64,000 nucleotides of DNA, taken from the NCBI RefSeq assembly GCF_000376825.1, contig NZ_AQXW01000004.1, forward strand, positions 2,480,001 through 2,544,000, written 5' to 3'. The notes beneath the pieces are model-generated. The model did no database searches. It had not been told where the DNA came from and saw only the letters and a list, made by a program, of their open reading frames with translations. Shown one piece after another: positions 7,638 through 18,026 of this stretch (the stretch's first letter is position 1; each line of letters begins with the position of its first letter). A program made the position numbers and the translations under genes. Source of the stretch: Demetria terragena DSM 11295. GTDB taxonomy: Bacteria > Actinomycetota > Actinomycetes > Actinomycetales > Dermatophilaceae.

Positions 7638-9440
7638 GTGCAGATCATCAGGGGGAACGCGCTTCGGCGCGAGAGGACCTTCTGGCGTCATATGTGGCGG
7701 GCCAGCAGGGCGGCAACCGTGAGCGCGCCGTTGCTCATCGTGCTTTCGGCGGGGGCATCGTGGCTCACGATGAATGCGACTGGCCGAGTGGTCACTGGGG
7801 CGATTGATCGTGATGATGCTGTCTGGCGCTGGTTGGTGCTTGCGTTCGTCGGCCTCGTTGGTCAACCGCTGGCGCTCGCTGCCGTGGATGCCGTGAGTGC
7901 CATGCACCAGGCCAGGATGACCGCTCAACGCCACCGGATGCTGGCCGAAGCCGCGCTGGCGCCTCATGGAGTTGGGCATCTCGAGGATCCAAAGACGGCT
8001 GGCGCCTATGCCGCGGTGTCCGAGCATGCACGAACTGCGCTGGGACTGAACGAGATTCCGGCAGTGTGGAAGGTGATCTCGACCCGGGCGTTGGGGCTTG
8101 CCGCACTCAGCGTGGTCTGGTCGTGGTCGTGGTGGGCTGCCCTACTTCTTGTGTTTCTCAATGGGCTAACTGGTGTTGCCTTCTCGCACTACCTCAGGAC
8201 CGTACTGTCCGAGCTGTTTTCTGGACAGTCAATCGAACGGCGCCGCGCGCGTTATCTCCTCGGGTTGCTGGTCACGCGGCAGCCGGCCAAAGAAGTACGT
8301 CTGTTTGGTCTGACTCCACGCCTCGTGGACTCCTTCGCCCAGGTCATGCAACGAGCAATGACCACGACCGCAGCGCGTCGACGGGCCCACCTGCGGCCTA
8401 GCCTGGCTGCTGCTGCGCTGTTCGCCGTGGGTTTGAGTGTGGTCATGGGACTACTGGTCCGCGACGTGTGGGTGGGTGCGGTGGGCGCCGGGCTCATAGT
8501 GACGGTGGCCCAGGGGATCAAGAGCATGGCTGCACTCGGCCCACTGGGAGACAAGAGTGTGGATGCTGCACGTGCTCGCGCCACGGAAATGCGGCTGGAT
8601 GACTTGATTTCCGCCAGGGCCGAACGCTTTTCCGACGTTGACGGATCCGATGCACAGCCACGCAGGGTGTCGACGCGGGGCGCTGCGGAGATTGAATTTC
8701 GAGATGTCTCTTTCACCTATCCGTCGCGGTCTAAGCCCACGTTGCGCGAGCTGAACCTGCACGTTCAAGCGGGCCAGTCCGTTGCGGTTGTCGGGGTCAA
8801 CGGGGTGGGAAAGTCGACTCTCATCAAGTTGCTGTGCGGTCTGTATCCCCCCGATTCCGGCGAGGTTCGGGTGGACGGAGGCGACCCGGCGGTCGATGAT
8901 GGCGTGCGTCGCCGTGTTGCGGTGATCTTCCAGGATTTCGTCCGCTATCAACTCTCGCTACGAGACAACATTGCGATGGCGGGGAAACACTCGGACGAAG
9001 AGGTGACGAACGCACTTGTCGACGCGGCCGGGACCGATGTCCTCACGCGCGTGGAGGGCGACCTGTCGGTGATGCTCGATCCCGGATATGTCGGTGGCAC
9101 AGACCTATCCGGCGGTCAGTGGCAGCGAGTTGCGCTGGCCCGGGCGCTGGCAGCAGTGCGCCGCGGCGCTGGCGTCCTGGTGCTGGACGAACCAACCGCT
9201 GCACTCGACGTCCGAGCCGAAGCCGAGATTTTCGACCGTTTTCTCGACGTGACGCAAGGGGTGACCACGATCCTGGTGAGCCATCGCCTGTCGAGCGTGC
9301 GGCACGCGGAGCGCATTGTCGTGCTGGGGCCTGAAGGAGTGGTCGAGGACGGCACTCACGCAGAACTTTTGAGCGCGGGTGGCGAATATTCCGAAATGTT
9401 CAGGCTCCAGGCGTCGCGCTTTGAGGCGGCTGGGGGATGA
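7638..9440 (+). CDS. ABC exporter half-transporter (permease-ATPase fusion), first of a pair
   Basis: Protein of 600 aa. The N-terminal half has about five or six hydrophobic segments (ALSVVWSWSWWAALLLVFLN is the clearest). The C-terminal half is a nucleotide-binding domain with Walker A GVNGVGKSTLI, signature LSGGQWQRVALA, Walker B VLVLDEPTAALD and a switch His (VSHRLSS). The NBD arrangement is that of ABCB/MsbA-like exporters. The GTG start lies 6 nt after TATCGT (7626-7631), with TTGTTG at 7602-7607 as a possible -35, so the mRNA is probably leaderless. It overlaps the next exporter gene by ATGA, and the two almost certainly form a heterodimer. The substrate is not readable; nearby candidates such as a peptide precursor gene were not found. 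Confidence 0.88.
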   Translation: MQIIRGNALRRERTFWRHMWRASRAATVSAPLLIVLSAGASWLTMNATGRVVTGAIDRDDAVWRWLVLAFVGLVGQPLALAAVDAVSAMHQARMTAQRHRMLAEAALAPHGVGHLEDPKTAGAYAAVSEHARTALGLNEIPAVWKVISTRALGLAALSVVWSWSWWAALLLVFLNGLTGVAFSHYLRTVLSELFSGQSIERRRARYLLGLLVTRQPAKEVRLFGLTPRLVDSFAQVMQRAMTTTAARRRAHLRPSLAAAALFAVGLSVVMGLLVRDVWVGAVGAGLIVTVAQGIKSMAALGPLGDKSVDAARARATEMRLDDLISARAERFSDVDGSDAQPRRVSTRGAAEIEFRDVSFTYPSRSKPTLRELNLHVQAGQSVAVVGVNGVGKSTLIKLLCGLYPPDSGEVRVDGGDPAVDDGVRRRVAVIFQDFVRYQLSLRDNIAMAGKHSDEEVTNALVDAAGTDVLTRVEGDLSVMLDPGYVGGTDLSGGQWQRVALARALAAVRRGAGVLVLDEPTAALDVRAEAEIFDRFLDVTQGVTTILVSHRLSSVRHAERIVVLGPEGVVEDGTHAELLSAGGEYSEMFRLQASRFEAAGG

Positions 9441-11239
9441 GCACCACCCGTGAGGGATTCGCCTCTGCGGCCCTGATCGCGCGCGCTGTCTGGGCGCAAG
9501 GGAGCGGGCACGGCGCCCTTGCCTTGATGGAGATGACTGGCCGGGTCCTGGAGTATCTGCTGCCGCTGTTTGCCGGGCTCATCGTCAGCGGGGTGACAGA
9601 TCGCAATCTGTCGCTAGCAGTCATAGGAGGTGTCGGCCTATCCCTCTCACAGGGCTTCACATTTGTTCTCACGCTCGTCGGTGTCGAGTCTCGGCTGGAG
9701 TTACAGGAGCGAGTCGGACATCACTTTGACCAGCGCACCGGAACACTCTCGGGCGAGTCGCCAACACTTGATCACCTCGAGCATCCTGGCCACCAGGACC
9801 AGATGCAGGCGCTCGGAGAGCGACTTGGCGTCCTTGGCAACGCGTACAACATGCTGGTCAATGTCCTGAACAATCTCGCGGGTCCGATTGTCACGCTGAT
9901 CATCGCGGTGTACGTCGACTGGCGGCTTTTGCTCCTGATGCTGATCGCGCTCCCGACCATCTTTGTCACCCGCGCATCGATCCGATGGGAGGGCCAGGCG
10001 GAGCAGGTCGGAGCCGCCGCGGGACGACGTAGCGCCCACCTCATGAAGATCGCCATATCGCCAGTTCCTGCGTCCGAGCTCCGCGTGCTTGGTGCGCGCG
10101 CGTGGGCCACGAATCAGCTAGTGGCGCAGGTGGTTAAGTGGCGGCAGCCGCATATCGGTAGCGAAGTGCGCACCACCATCTGGTCAAGTGTGGTGTCGGT
10201 GGTCTACCTCGGCTGCGCGGCAGGCCTGCTGGTCTCGATGGTTCGGGACACTTTTGCCGGTCGTCTCGACCCCGGCAAACTCGTCACCAGCGTCCTGGTC
10301 ATCACCCAGATCCAAGAAGCGGTACTACAACTTCAGTATGCGCTGCGTGGCCTGGCCGAGGCGCTGCGTGCCGTCGGGCGGTATCGCTGGTTAGAGCAAT
10401 ACACCAACGAGGTCGCGGCGTCGCACACCGGAACAGAAAGCGCGCCGAAACGTCTGAGCCAGGGAATTCGACTGGAAGGTGTGCGTTTTCGCTATCCCGG
10501 TGCAGAGCGAGATGCACTCGGTCCGGTCGACGTGGAGTTGCCGGCGGGTGCCGTCGTCGCGGTAGTGGGGGAGAACGGCGCTGGAAAGTCCACGTTGATC
10601 AAAGCTCTCACCGGGATGTACGACCTCGACGAAGGCCGGGTGCTGGTCGACGGCCAAGATCTGCGCGAGCTCGATCTAGCGCAATGGCGTTCTCGATGTT
10701 CCGGCGCGTTCCAAGATCATGCCCGGCTTGAGGTCACCGCCAGGGAAGCTGTCGCGCTGGGTGAGCCTGACATTCTGCGCGAGGCTACGACAGTCGATCA
10801 ACGGGTGCACACAGCGCTCGAAAGCGCGTCGGCGAGCGACCTGATGACTTCTTTGCCCGACGGGCTCGACACGATGCTCGGCCCAAGTTGGCCCGGTGGT
10901 GTCGATCTGTCAGGTGGGCAATGGCAGCGGCTGGCCGTCGCGCGCGGGATGGTGCGTGAGAACCCGTTGCTCCTCGTGCTTGATGAGCCGACCTCCGCGC
11001 TTGACCCCGCTACCGAGCACGCGCTGTTTGAACGCTATGCCGCCGCCGCGCACTCAACAGGCCGACGCGGCGGAGTGACACTCCTGGTCACCCACCGGTT
11101 CTCGACGGTTGCCGCAGCCGATCTGGTCGTGGTGCTCGCTGAAGGCAAGGTTGTCGAGGTCGGAACCCACACCGAACTCTCCGCCGCTGGCGGTCGGTAT
11201 GCCGAGTTGTATGCCTTGCAGGCCGCGGGGTACCGCTGA
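9437..11239 (+). CDS. ABC exporter half-transporter (permease-ATPase fusion), second of a pair
   Basis: Protein of 600 aa, the same length as its upstream partner, beginning within the ATGA overlap, so translation is coupled. The transmembrane half shows hydrophobic stretches around LPLFAGLIVSGVTD, NLAGPIVTLIIAVYVDWRLL and VVSVVYLGCAAGLLVSMV. The ATPase half has Walker A GENGAGKSTLIK, signature LSGGQWQRLAVARGM, Walker B LLVLDEPTSALD and switch VTHRFST. All catalytic elements are intact in both partners, so this does not look like a degenerate-site heterodimer. The next gene, gdhA, is convergent with a 22-bp gap and no strong hairpin between them. Confidence 0.88.
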   Translation: MSTTREGFASAALIARAVWAQGSGHGALALMEMTGRVLEYLLPLFAGLIVSGVTDRNLSLAVIGGVGLSLSQGFTFVLTLVGVESRLELQERVGHHFDQRTGTLSGESPTLDHLEHPGHQDQMQALGERLGVLGNAYNMLVNVLNNLAGPIVTLIIAVYVDWRLLLLMLIALPTIFVTRASIRWEGQAEQVGAAAGRRSAHLMKIAISPVPASELRVLGARAWATNQLVAQVVKWRQPHIGSEVRTTIWSSVVSVVYLGCAAGLLVSMVRDTFAGRLDPGKLVTSVLVITQIQEAVLQLQYALRGLAEALRAVGRYRWLEQYTNEVAASHTGTESAPKRLSQGIRLEGVRFRYPGAERDALGPVDVELPAGAVVAVVGENGAGKSTLIKALTGMYDLDEGRVLVDGQDLRELDLAQWRSRCSGAFQDHARLEVTAREAVALGEPDILREATTVDQRVHTALESASASDLMTSLPDGLDTMLGPSWPGGVDLSGGQWQRLAVARGMVRENPLLLVLDEPTSALDPATEHALFERYAAAAHSTGRRGGVTLLVTHRFSTVAAADLVVVLAEGKVVEVGTHTELSAAGGRYAELYALQAAGYR

Positions 11240-11261
11240 CGCCAGGTCAGATCACACGCGG

Positions 11262-13864
<2,603 letters not shown>

Positions 13865-13917
13865 CCCGGCATTCTGCCAAGCCGGTGCTCCGGACCTGAT
13901 TGGGGTTGGATTGCGAG

Positions 13918-14829
13918 ATGGAACCGGAGATGTTGTGGGAGGACGCCGAGCCGAAGAGCGCGTTGACGGAGCGCTTTGGCTTTGCGTCCGCAAGGGACGC
14001 GACGCGTTGGGCGCAGGGGCTGCTCGCGATGGGCTATGGGCTGGAGCTTCGGTCCGCGGAGCGGCTGGTGATCAGTCAGCACAACCTCATGGTGTGGGTG
14101 ACGACGAGCGGCGGCGCGCGGCTGATCGTCAAGATCTGTGGCGAGCTCTCCCAACACGCCAGTCTGTATGCCAGCGGCGGCCTCGTGCGTTGGCTTGCCG
14201 ACCGCGGACAGCCCGTGGCCGCACCCGTGCTCGCCCACGGCGAGCATCAGGTTGAGCGCGACGGCTTCTCGGTTGGCGTGCATCCGGTGTTGCCCGGTCG
14301 ATTGCTCGACGCGAGCGATCCGGCGCAGGTGCGGGCTGCAGGGAAGGCGCTCGCCTCACTCCACCTGATGCTTGCGCAATGGACCGACACGGAGGCTTTC
14401 CGGACCGCTGGTGCGCAGCGGCCGATAACGTTCGCGGTTCCGGACCAGGTGGCGCAGGCTAAACCCGACCTGGTCGCACGGGTACGTGACCTGAGCGCCG
14501 ACGTGCCCGACCTTCCGAAGCAGCTGGTACACGGCGACTTCCGTGCCGCGAACCTCTTGGTCGAGGGCGGCCAGATCAGTGGGATTCTCGACTTCGAGGA
14601 CGCCCGACTCGATGCCGCAGCGGTCGACCTCGCCCAGTCGATGTGCACCATCGGGACGTGGTTTCACGACTGGGCGCCGGTTCCTCAGGACGTGCGAGTT
14701 GCGTATCTGCAGGCCTATGAGTCGGTACGCCCACTCACCGACGCCGAACGCCAGTGGCTGACGCCGTTGGTCGGCTGGATGATGCTCGGTCTTGGCTGGC
14801 CAGATGAGGCGGCGATCGTGATGGCGTAG
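13918..14829 (+). CDS. Aminoglycoside-phosphotransferase-family (APH) kinase
   Basis: Protein of 303 aa with a protein-kinase-like fold. The Brenner motif HGDFRAANLLVEGG (catalytic Asp and Asn) and the metal-binding ILDFEDA are intact, and the N-terminal lobe has ARLIVKICGE with the ATP lysine. This APH group includes antibiotic kinases, homoserine and choline kinases and many small-molecule kinases, so the substrate cannot be assigned and resistance should not be inferred. ATG at 13918 is chosen; a second ATG follows at 13930 and an in-frame TTG lies at 13900. It is divergent from the geranylgeranyl-reductase-like gene. The C-terminus (LVGWMMLGLGWPDEAAIVMA) ends 55 bp before the convergent DUF222 gene. 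Confidence 0.8.
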   Translation: MEPEMLWEDAEPKSALTERFGFASARDATRWAQGLLAMGYGLELRSAERLVISQHNLMVWVTTSGGARLIVKICGELSQHASLYASGGLVRWLADRGQPVAAPVLAHGEHQVERDGFSVGVHPVLPGRLLDASDPAQVRAAGKALASLHLMLAQWTDTEAFRTAGAQRPITFAVPDQVAQAKPDLVARVRDLSADVPDLPKQLVHGDFRAANLLVEGGQISGILDFEDARLDAAAVDLAQSMCTIGTWFHDWAPVPQDVRVAYLQAYESVRPLTDAERQWLTPLVGWMMLGLGWPDEAAIVMA

Positions 14830-14883
14830 AAAACGGTCGCGTGCTGCGCCAGTCGGATAGCACGTGACGAGACCGGTTCTTGG

Positions 14884-16329
14884 CTAGGCGGCGTGGGTGT
14901 CGCGGGTGGTTTTGGTCATTTGGCTGGGGGTGAGGTTCCAGGTGATGTGGGTGTTGTTGTTGGTCGCGGTGTAGCCGTTGCGGTGGACGATGGTGTGGTG
15001 TCGGGGACAGAGCAGGGCCGAGTTGTGGAGTGATGTTTTTCCGCCGGCGTGCCAGGGTGTGAGGTGGTGGACTTGGCACCAGGTGGGTGGCCGATCACAT
15101 CCGGGGAAGGTGCAATGTTGGTCGCGTTGGATGACGGCGGCGCGTTGGCCGGGGGTGACTAGTCGGCGTTCTCGGCCGAGGTCCAGGGGTTGGCTTTCGG
15201 ATCCCAGGATCATGGGCAGGATGGTCGCGTCGCACGCGATTTGTCGGATGGTGTGCGCTTCCAGGGCCTGACCGGTGTGGGTGGTGCCGAATCCTTGGAG
15301 TGTTCCGGCGAGTTCGTCATATCCGATGGTGATGGTCAGGCGGGTGGTGCCGCTGGTGGGCACGGTCGGGTCGGTGTCGATGAGTTCTGTTGCGCGGGTG
15401 ATGAGCAGCATGAGGGCGTCCGCGCGGCGTTTGGCTGGGGTCCGGTGATCGGGGGTCCTGGTTGTTTCGCTGGTGTGGCGGTGGTGCACGTTGTCGCAGC
15501 AGGTGTTCCCCGGGGCTGGTGCGGACAGCGCGTCGATCGCGTGCCGGACTTGTGCGGCGTGCAGCGGGGTGAGGTCAGCGGTCAGGCGGGTCATGCCGTG
15601 GGGCAGGTGACTCCAGGTCACGGTTTCGACTGATTCCAGCCGTTCGTCCGCCTCGCGTAGGAACGTTTCATCGGCGTAGGTCGCGATGACACGGGTGGTG
15701 AGTTCGCGGATGTGGCGGGCCCCGGCACCAGGGTCCAGGGCCAGGAAGTGTTCGAACACCTCATCGCGGGTGCCGGCGGGCAGCACCGGCATGATTTTGT
15801 CGATTTCCCGGAGTGCGGTCCGCGCGGCGGGAACGCCGACTCTGCCGGTCATCAATGCTTCGGCCAGGACGGTGTTGCGTGGTTGGGTGCAGGCGGTCGC
15901 AACGGTAGCGATCCGGCTGGCGTGTGTGGGTTCCAGACCCGGCACGGCAGGGCGAGGACCCTGCTCACCACTGGTGGCCACGGCCATCTCAGTGCCCGTG
16001 GTGTCCACGTCGGGTTCATCGAATGGCGTCAGCGGGCCGGATCGCTGCCGAGCCTGGCCTAAGAGAGCTCCGACGGGTTCACCGGCGGCCAGACGCGAAA
16101 CCCATTGAGTGGGGTTGCCAGCGGTGGATTCATTGATCAGACCGCGGGTGAGTGCGTCAGCGACCGCAGCAATGACCGCGGCCTCGCACAGTTGCATCGT
16201 CGCTAACAGGTCACGGACCAGCGAGGTTAACTCTGGGCCGTGGAGTTGATGAACATGCTCGGGAAGGGCCGCGACATCGGGCAACACCCGAGCAAGATCA
16301 GCAGCGACCGCGTGCGCGTCATGGACCAT
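14884..16329 (-). CDS. DUF222 / HNH endonuclease-domain protein (13E12 repeat family)
   Basis: Protein of 481 aa. The N-terminal two-thirds are the helical DUF222 domain characteristic of actinobacterial 13E12/REP13E12 proteins. The C-terminus (about 400-460) is an HNH motif: CTFPGCDRPPTWCQVHHLTPW, then HNSALLCPRHHTIVH, with paired CxxC metal ligands and the catalytic HH. ATG at 16329 is preferred over TTG at 16335 because a GGGGGTGG Shine-Dalgarno sits at the right distance. A LexA-type SOS box (TCGTAC-N4-GTTCGA) lies 53-68 bp upstream, consistent with DNA-damage induction known for some 13E12 genes in mycobacteria. The target of the putative nuclease is unknown. It is an intact single copy and no second copy is seen in the window. 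Confidence 0.88.
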   Translation of the reverse strand: MVHDAHAVAADLARVLPDVAALPEHVHQLHGPELTSLVRDLLATMQLCEAAVIAAVADALTRGLINESTAGNPTQWVSRLAAGEPVGALLGQARQRSGPLTPFDEPDVDTTGTEMAVATSGEQGPRPAVPGLEPTHASRIATVATACTQPRNTVLAEALMTGRVGVPAARTALREIDKIMPVLPAGTRDEVFEHFLALDPGAGARHIRELTTRVIATYADETFLREADERLESVETVTWSHLPHGMTRLTADLTPLHAAQVRHAIDALSAPAPGNTCCDNVHHRHTSETTRTPDHRTPAKRRADALMLLITRATELIDTDPTVPTSGTTRLTITIGYDELAGTLQGFGTTHTGQALEAHTIRQIACDATILPMILGSESQPLDLGRERRLVTPGQRAAVIQRDQHCTFPGCDRPPTWCQVHHLTPWHAGGKTSLHNSALLCPRHHTIVHRNGYTATNNNTHITWNLTPSQMTKTTRDTHAA

Positions 16330-16381
16330 TCCCAACCACCCCCTATTCTCGCCCTCTCAGGACCTCCACCGGATACTCACA

Positions 16382-16397
16382 TCGTACACCTGTTCGA
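16382..16397 (-). promoter_or_regulatory. LexA-type SOS box upstream of the DUF222/HNH gene
   Basis: TCGTAC-acct-GTTCGA matches the actinobacterial SOS box TCGAAC-N4-GTTCGA at all positions but one. Its centre is about 60 bp from the DUF222/HNH start, within promoter range. The same intergenic region also serves the divergent metalloprotease gene, whose start is 231 bp away. Confidence 0.65.
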
Positions 16398-16627
16398 ATG
16401 CGAATGACAGGGGTTGTGGATAATCGAGCCCCCGAATCAATGCGGCGACAGTGCTGGCGTATATCCGCCATGTCATATTTCCGCCGCGTTCGATCCGCGC
16501 GTGACCGCGACGGATGGCCCTAATTTTCAAGAGTCCACGACGTCCGGGAACGTCCATGGCTTCCGGCGTCTCGGTGCCGGCCCCACGCAGGGGCAGGCCC
16601 CGTCCTTTAATCGGTGAGGAGATCACC
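16398..16627 (+). promoter_or_regulatory. Leader region of the secreted metalloprotease with two mutually exclusive GC hairpins
   Basis: About 230 bp without a supported gene. A Shine-Dalgarno GGTGAGGAG lies at 16613-16621. Just upstream, GCCCC (16580-16584) can pair with GGGGC (16590-16594), while GGGG (16590-16593) can instead pair with CCCC (16598-16601), followed by GTCCTTT. The competing stems are short and could be chance in GC-rich DNA. No known riboswitch class was recognised. Confidence 0.3.
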
Positions 16628-17821
16628 ATGAAGACCCGGATCTATAGTGCGGCGGCCGTGAGTTTGCTGGCCGCAGCGGCGTTGAGCACCACGAATTTGA
16701 CGGCGAGCGCGGGTGAGCGGGCAGCGATCACGCCAGTCTCATCCAGCGCCGTCGAAGTCGACACCGACGGAGACAGCCTTCCAGACAGTTGGGAGACCAA
16801 CGGCTACGACGCGGACGGTGACGGCGACATCGACGTCGATCTGCCCGCGATGGGCGCGACTCCAGATAAGAAGGACCTCTTCGTCGAAATGGACTACATG
16901 TCCGGTCTCCTCGCCAGCACTAACGCGCTGGACCGCATCGTGACCTCGTTCGCTGAGGCACCGGTCGCTAACCCCGACGGCACCACGGGCGTACGCATCC
17001 ACCTCGACGCAGGCAGCGCGCGGGGCGAGGCATATGACCTTGGTGGCGGCAACGAAGTGCCCTACGACAGTGTGTTGAGCCCGTACGCGACGGAGACTGC
17101 GGCTATCAAGGCCAAGCACTTTGACCCGAAGCGTAAGCCGATCTTCCACTACATGATCTGGGCGGATTCCTACCAGTTCGTGAGCGACTGCTCGAGTGGT
17201 GTTTCTTTCGGCATTCCCGCTGACACCTTCCTGGTGACCGTCGGGCCGAAGTGCGGCTGGAAGGCCAACGACAACATTAATGCGGGGACCTTCGTCCATG
17301 AGTTGGGGCACAACCTCGGCCTGACTCACGGCGGCACGTCTAATGAGAACTACAAGCCGAACTACCTCAGCGTCATGAACTACCGATTCCAATTCACTGG
17401 GGTTCCCAGGGCTGATGGCAACGCGCACTGGGGCTATTCGACCGTGGCCCCAGCACCACTGAACGAGTCGCAACTGAACGAGCGAGCTGGCATGGGAGCC
17501 GAGGCGGCGGACTTCAAGACGCAATGGGCCTGCCCCAACGGCACAGTGCGGACCACCGCAGGTGCCGCAAGCGGTCCGATCGACTGGAACTGTGATGGCG
17601 ACGTCGCTGACACCAGCTCAGTGGACACGAATGCGGACCGCAGGCGGTCCGTTCTGACATCGCAGGACAACTGGGAGAACGTGGTGTTTGGCGGCGGCGC
17701 CGTTGGTCAGTCATCGGCAGCCGAACGAAACCGGACGAGGACCGCAACGCCCCCAGAGGAACTGACGGTGCACGACTGGCGTGAGATGCAGAAGGATCAC
17801 GATCACGATCACCAGCACTGA
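16628..17821 (+). CDS. Secreted zinc metalloprotease, metzincin-like, with EF-hand-like calcium loop
   Basis: Exported protein of 397 aa. A signal peptide (MKTRIYSAAAVSLLAAAALS then TASA) is followed by a Ca-binding type-3-repeat-like segment (DTDGDSLPDSWE, DADGDGDIDVD). The active site is HELGHNLGLTH at residues 224-234, i.e. HExxHxxGxxH, and a downstream SVMNYRF can serve as the Met-turn. These define a metzincin-type zinc protease. It contains C190-like and later paired cysteines, expected for an extracellular enzyme, and ends with a His/Asp-rich DHDHDHQH tail that may bind metal. The ATG at 16628 is fixed by the GAGGAG ribosome site, although the frame is open further upstream. A perfect 15-bp hairpin follows the stop. 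Substrate and physiological role are unknown. Confidence 0.85.
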   Translation: MKTRIYSAAAVSLLAAAALSTTNLTASAGERAAITPVSSSAVEVDTDGDSLPDSWETNGYDADGDGDIDVDLPAMGATPDKKDLFVEMDYMSGLLASTNALDRIVTSFAEAPVANPDGTTGVRIHLDAGSARGEAYDLGGGNEVPYDSVLSPYATETAAIKAKHFDPKRKPIFHYMIWADSYQFVSDCSSGVSFGIPADTFLVTVGPKCGWKANDNINAGTFVHELGHNLGLTHGGTSNENYKPNYLSVMNYRFQFTGVPRADGNAHWGYSTVAPAPLNESQLNERAGMGAEAADFKTQWACPNGTVRTTAGAASGPIDWNCDGDVADTSSVDTNADRRRSVLTSQDNWENVVFGGGAVGQSSAAERNRTRTATPPEELTVHDWREMQKDHDHDHQH

Positions 17822-17829
17822 AGACAGAG

Positions 17830-17873
17830 GTGGTGGTGTGAGCGCGTTGTATGGAGCTCGCTCACACCACCAC
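17830..17873. terminator. Perfect 15-bp stem hairpin after the metalloprotease gene
   Basis: The arm at 17830-17844 (GTGGTGGTGTGAGCG) is exactly complementary to 17859-17873, with a 14-nt loop and TTTCAC after it. It begins 8 bp past the stop and precedes the opposite-strand tRNA-Lys, so it may terminate transcription from both sides. Confidence 0.75.
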
Positions 17874-17883
17874 TTTCACAAAG

Positions 17884-17956
17884 TGGGCCCCGTGGGACTC
17901 GAACCCACAACCTACGGATTAAAAGTCCGCAGCTCTGCCAATTGAGCTAGGGGCCC
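17884..17956 (-). tRNA. tRNA-Lys (anticodon TTT)
   Basis: A 73-nt cloverleaf on the minus strand. The acceptor stem GGGCCCC pairs with GGGGCCC and has discriminator A. The D arm is TAGCTCAATTGGCAGAGC, the anticodon stem-loop reads CGGACTTTTAATCCG with anticodon TTT, and the T arm is GTGGGTTCGAGTCCCAC. The 3' CCA is not encoded. All stems pair well, so the gene looks functional. Confidence 0.97.
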
Positions 17957-18026
17957 AGATTGGTGCGGCGCCCACTGTATCCGCGCGAGCGGCTGCCGAC
18001 CCAACCGGTCCGGGTTGAGCGCCGGA

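Noticed and set aside
13918-14829. Aminoglycoside resistance gene
   Set aside because: The APH fold includes many metabolic kinases; nothing in the motifs or context points to antibiotic substrates.
14884-16329. DUF222/HNH gene as a mobile element or homing endonuclease
   Set aside because: No flanking repeats, intron or intein context; an intact ordinary gene with its own SOS-type promoter fits better.
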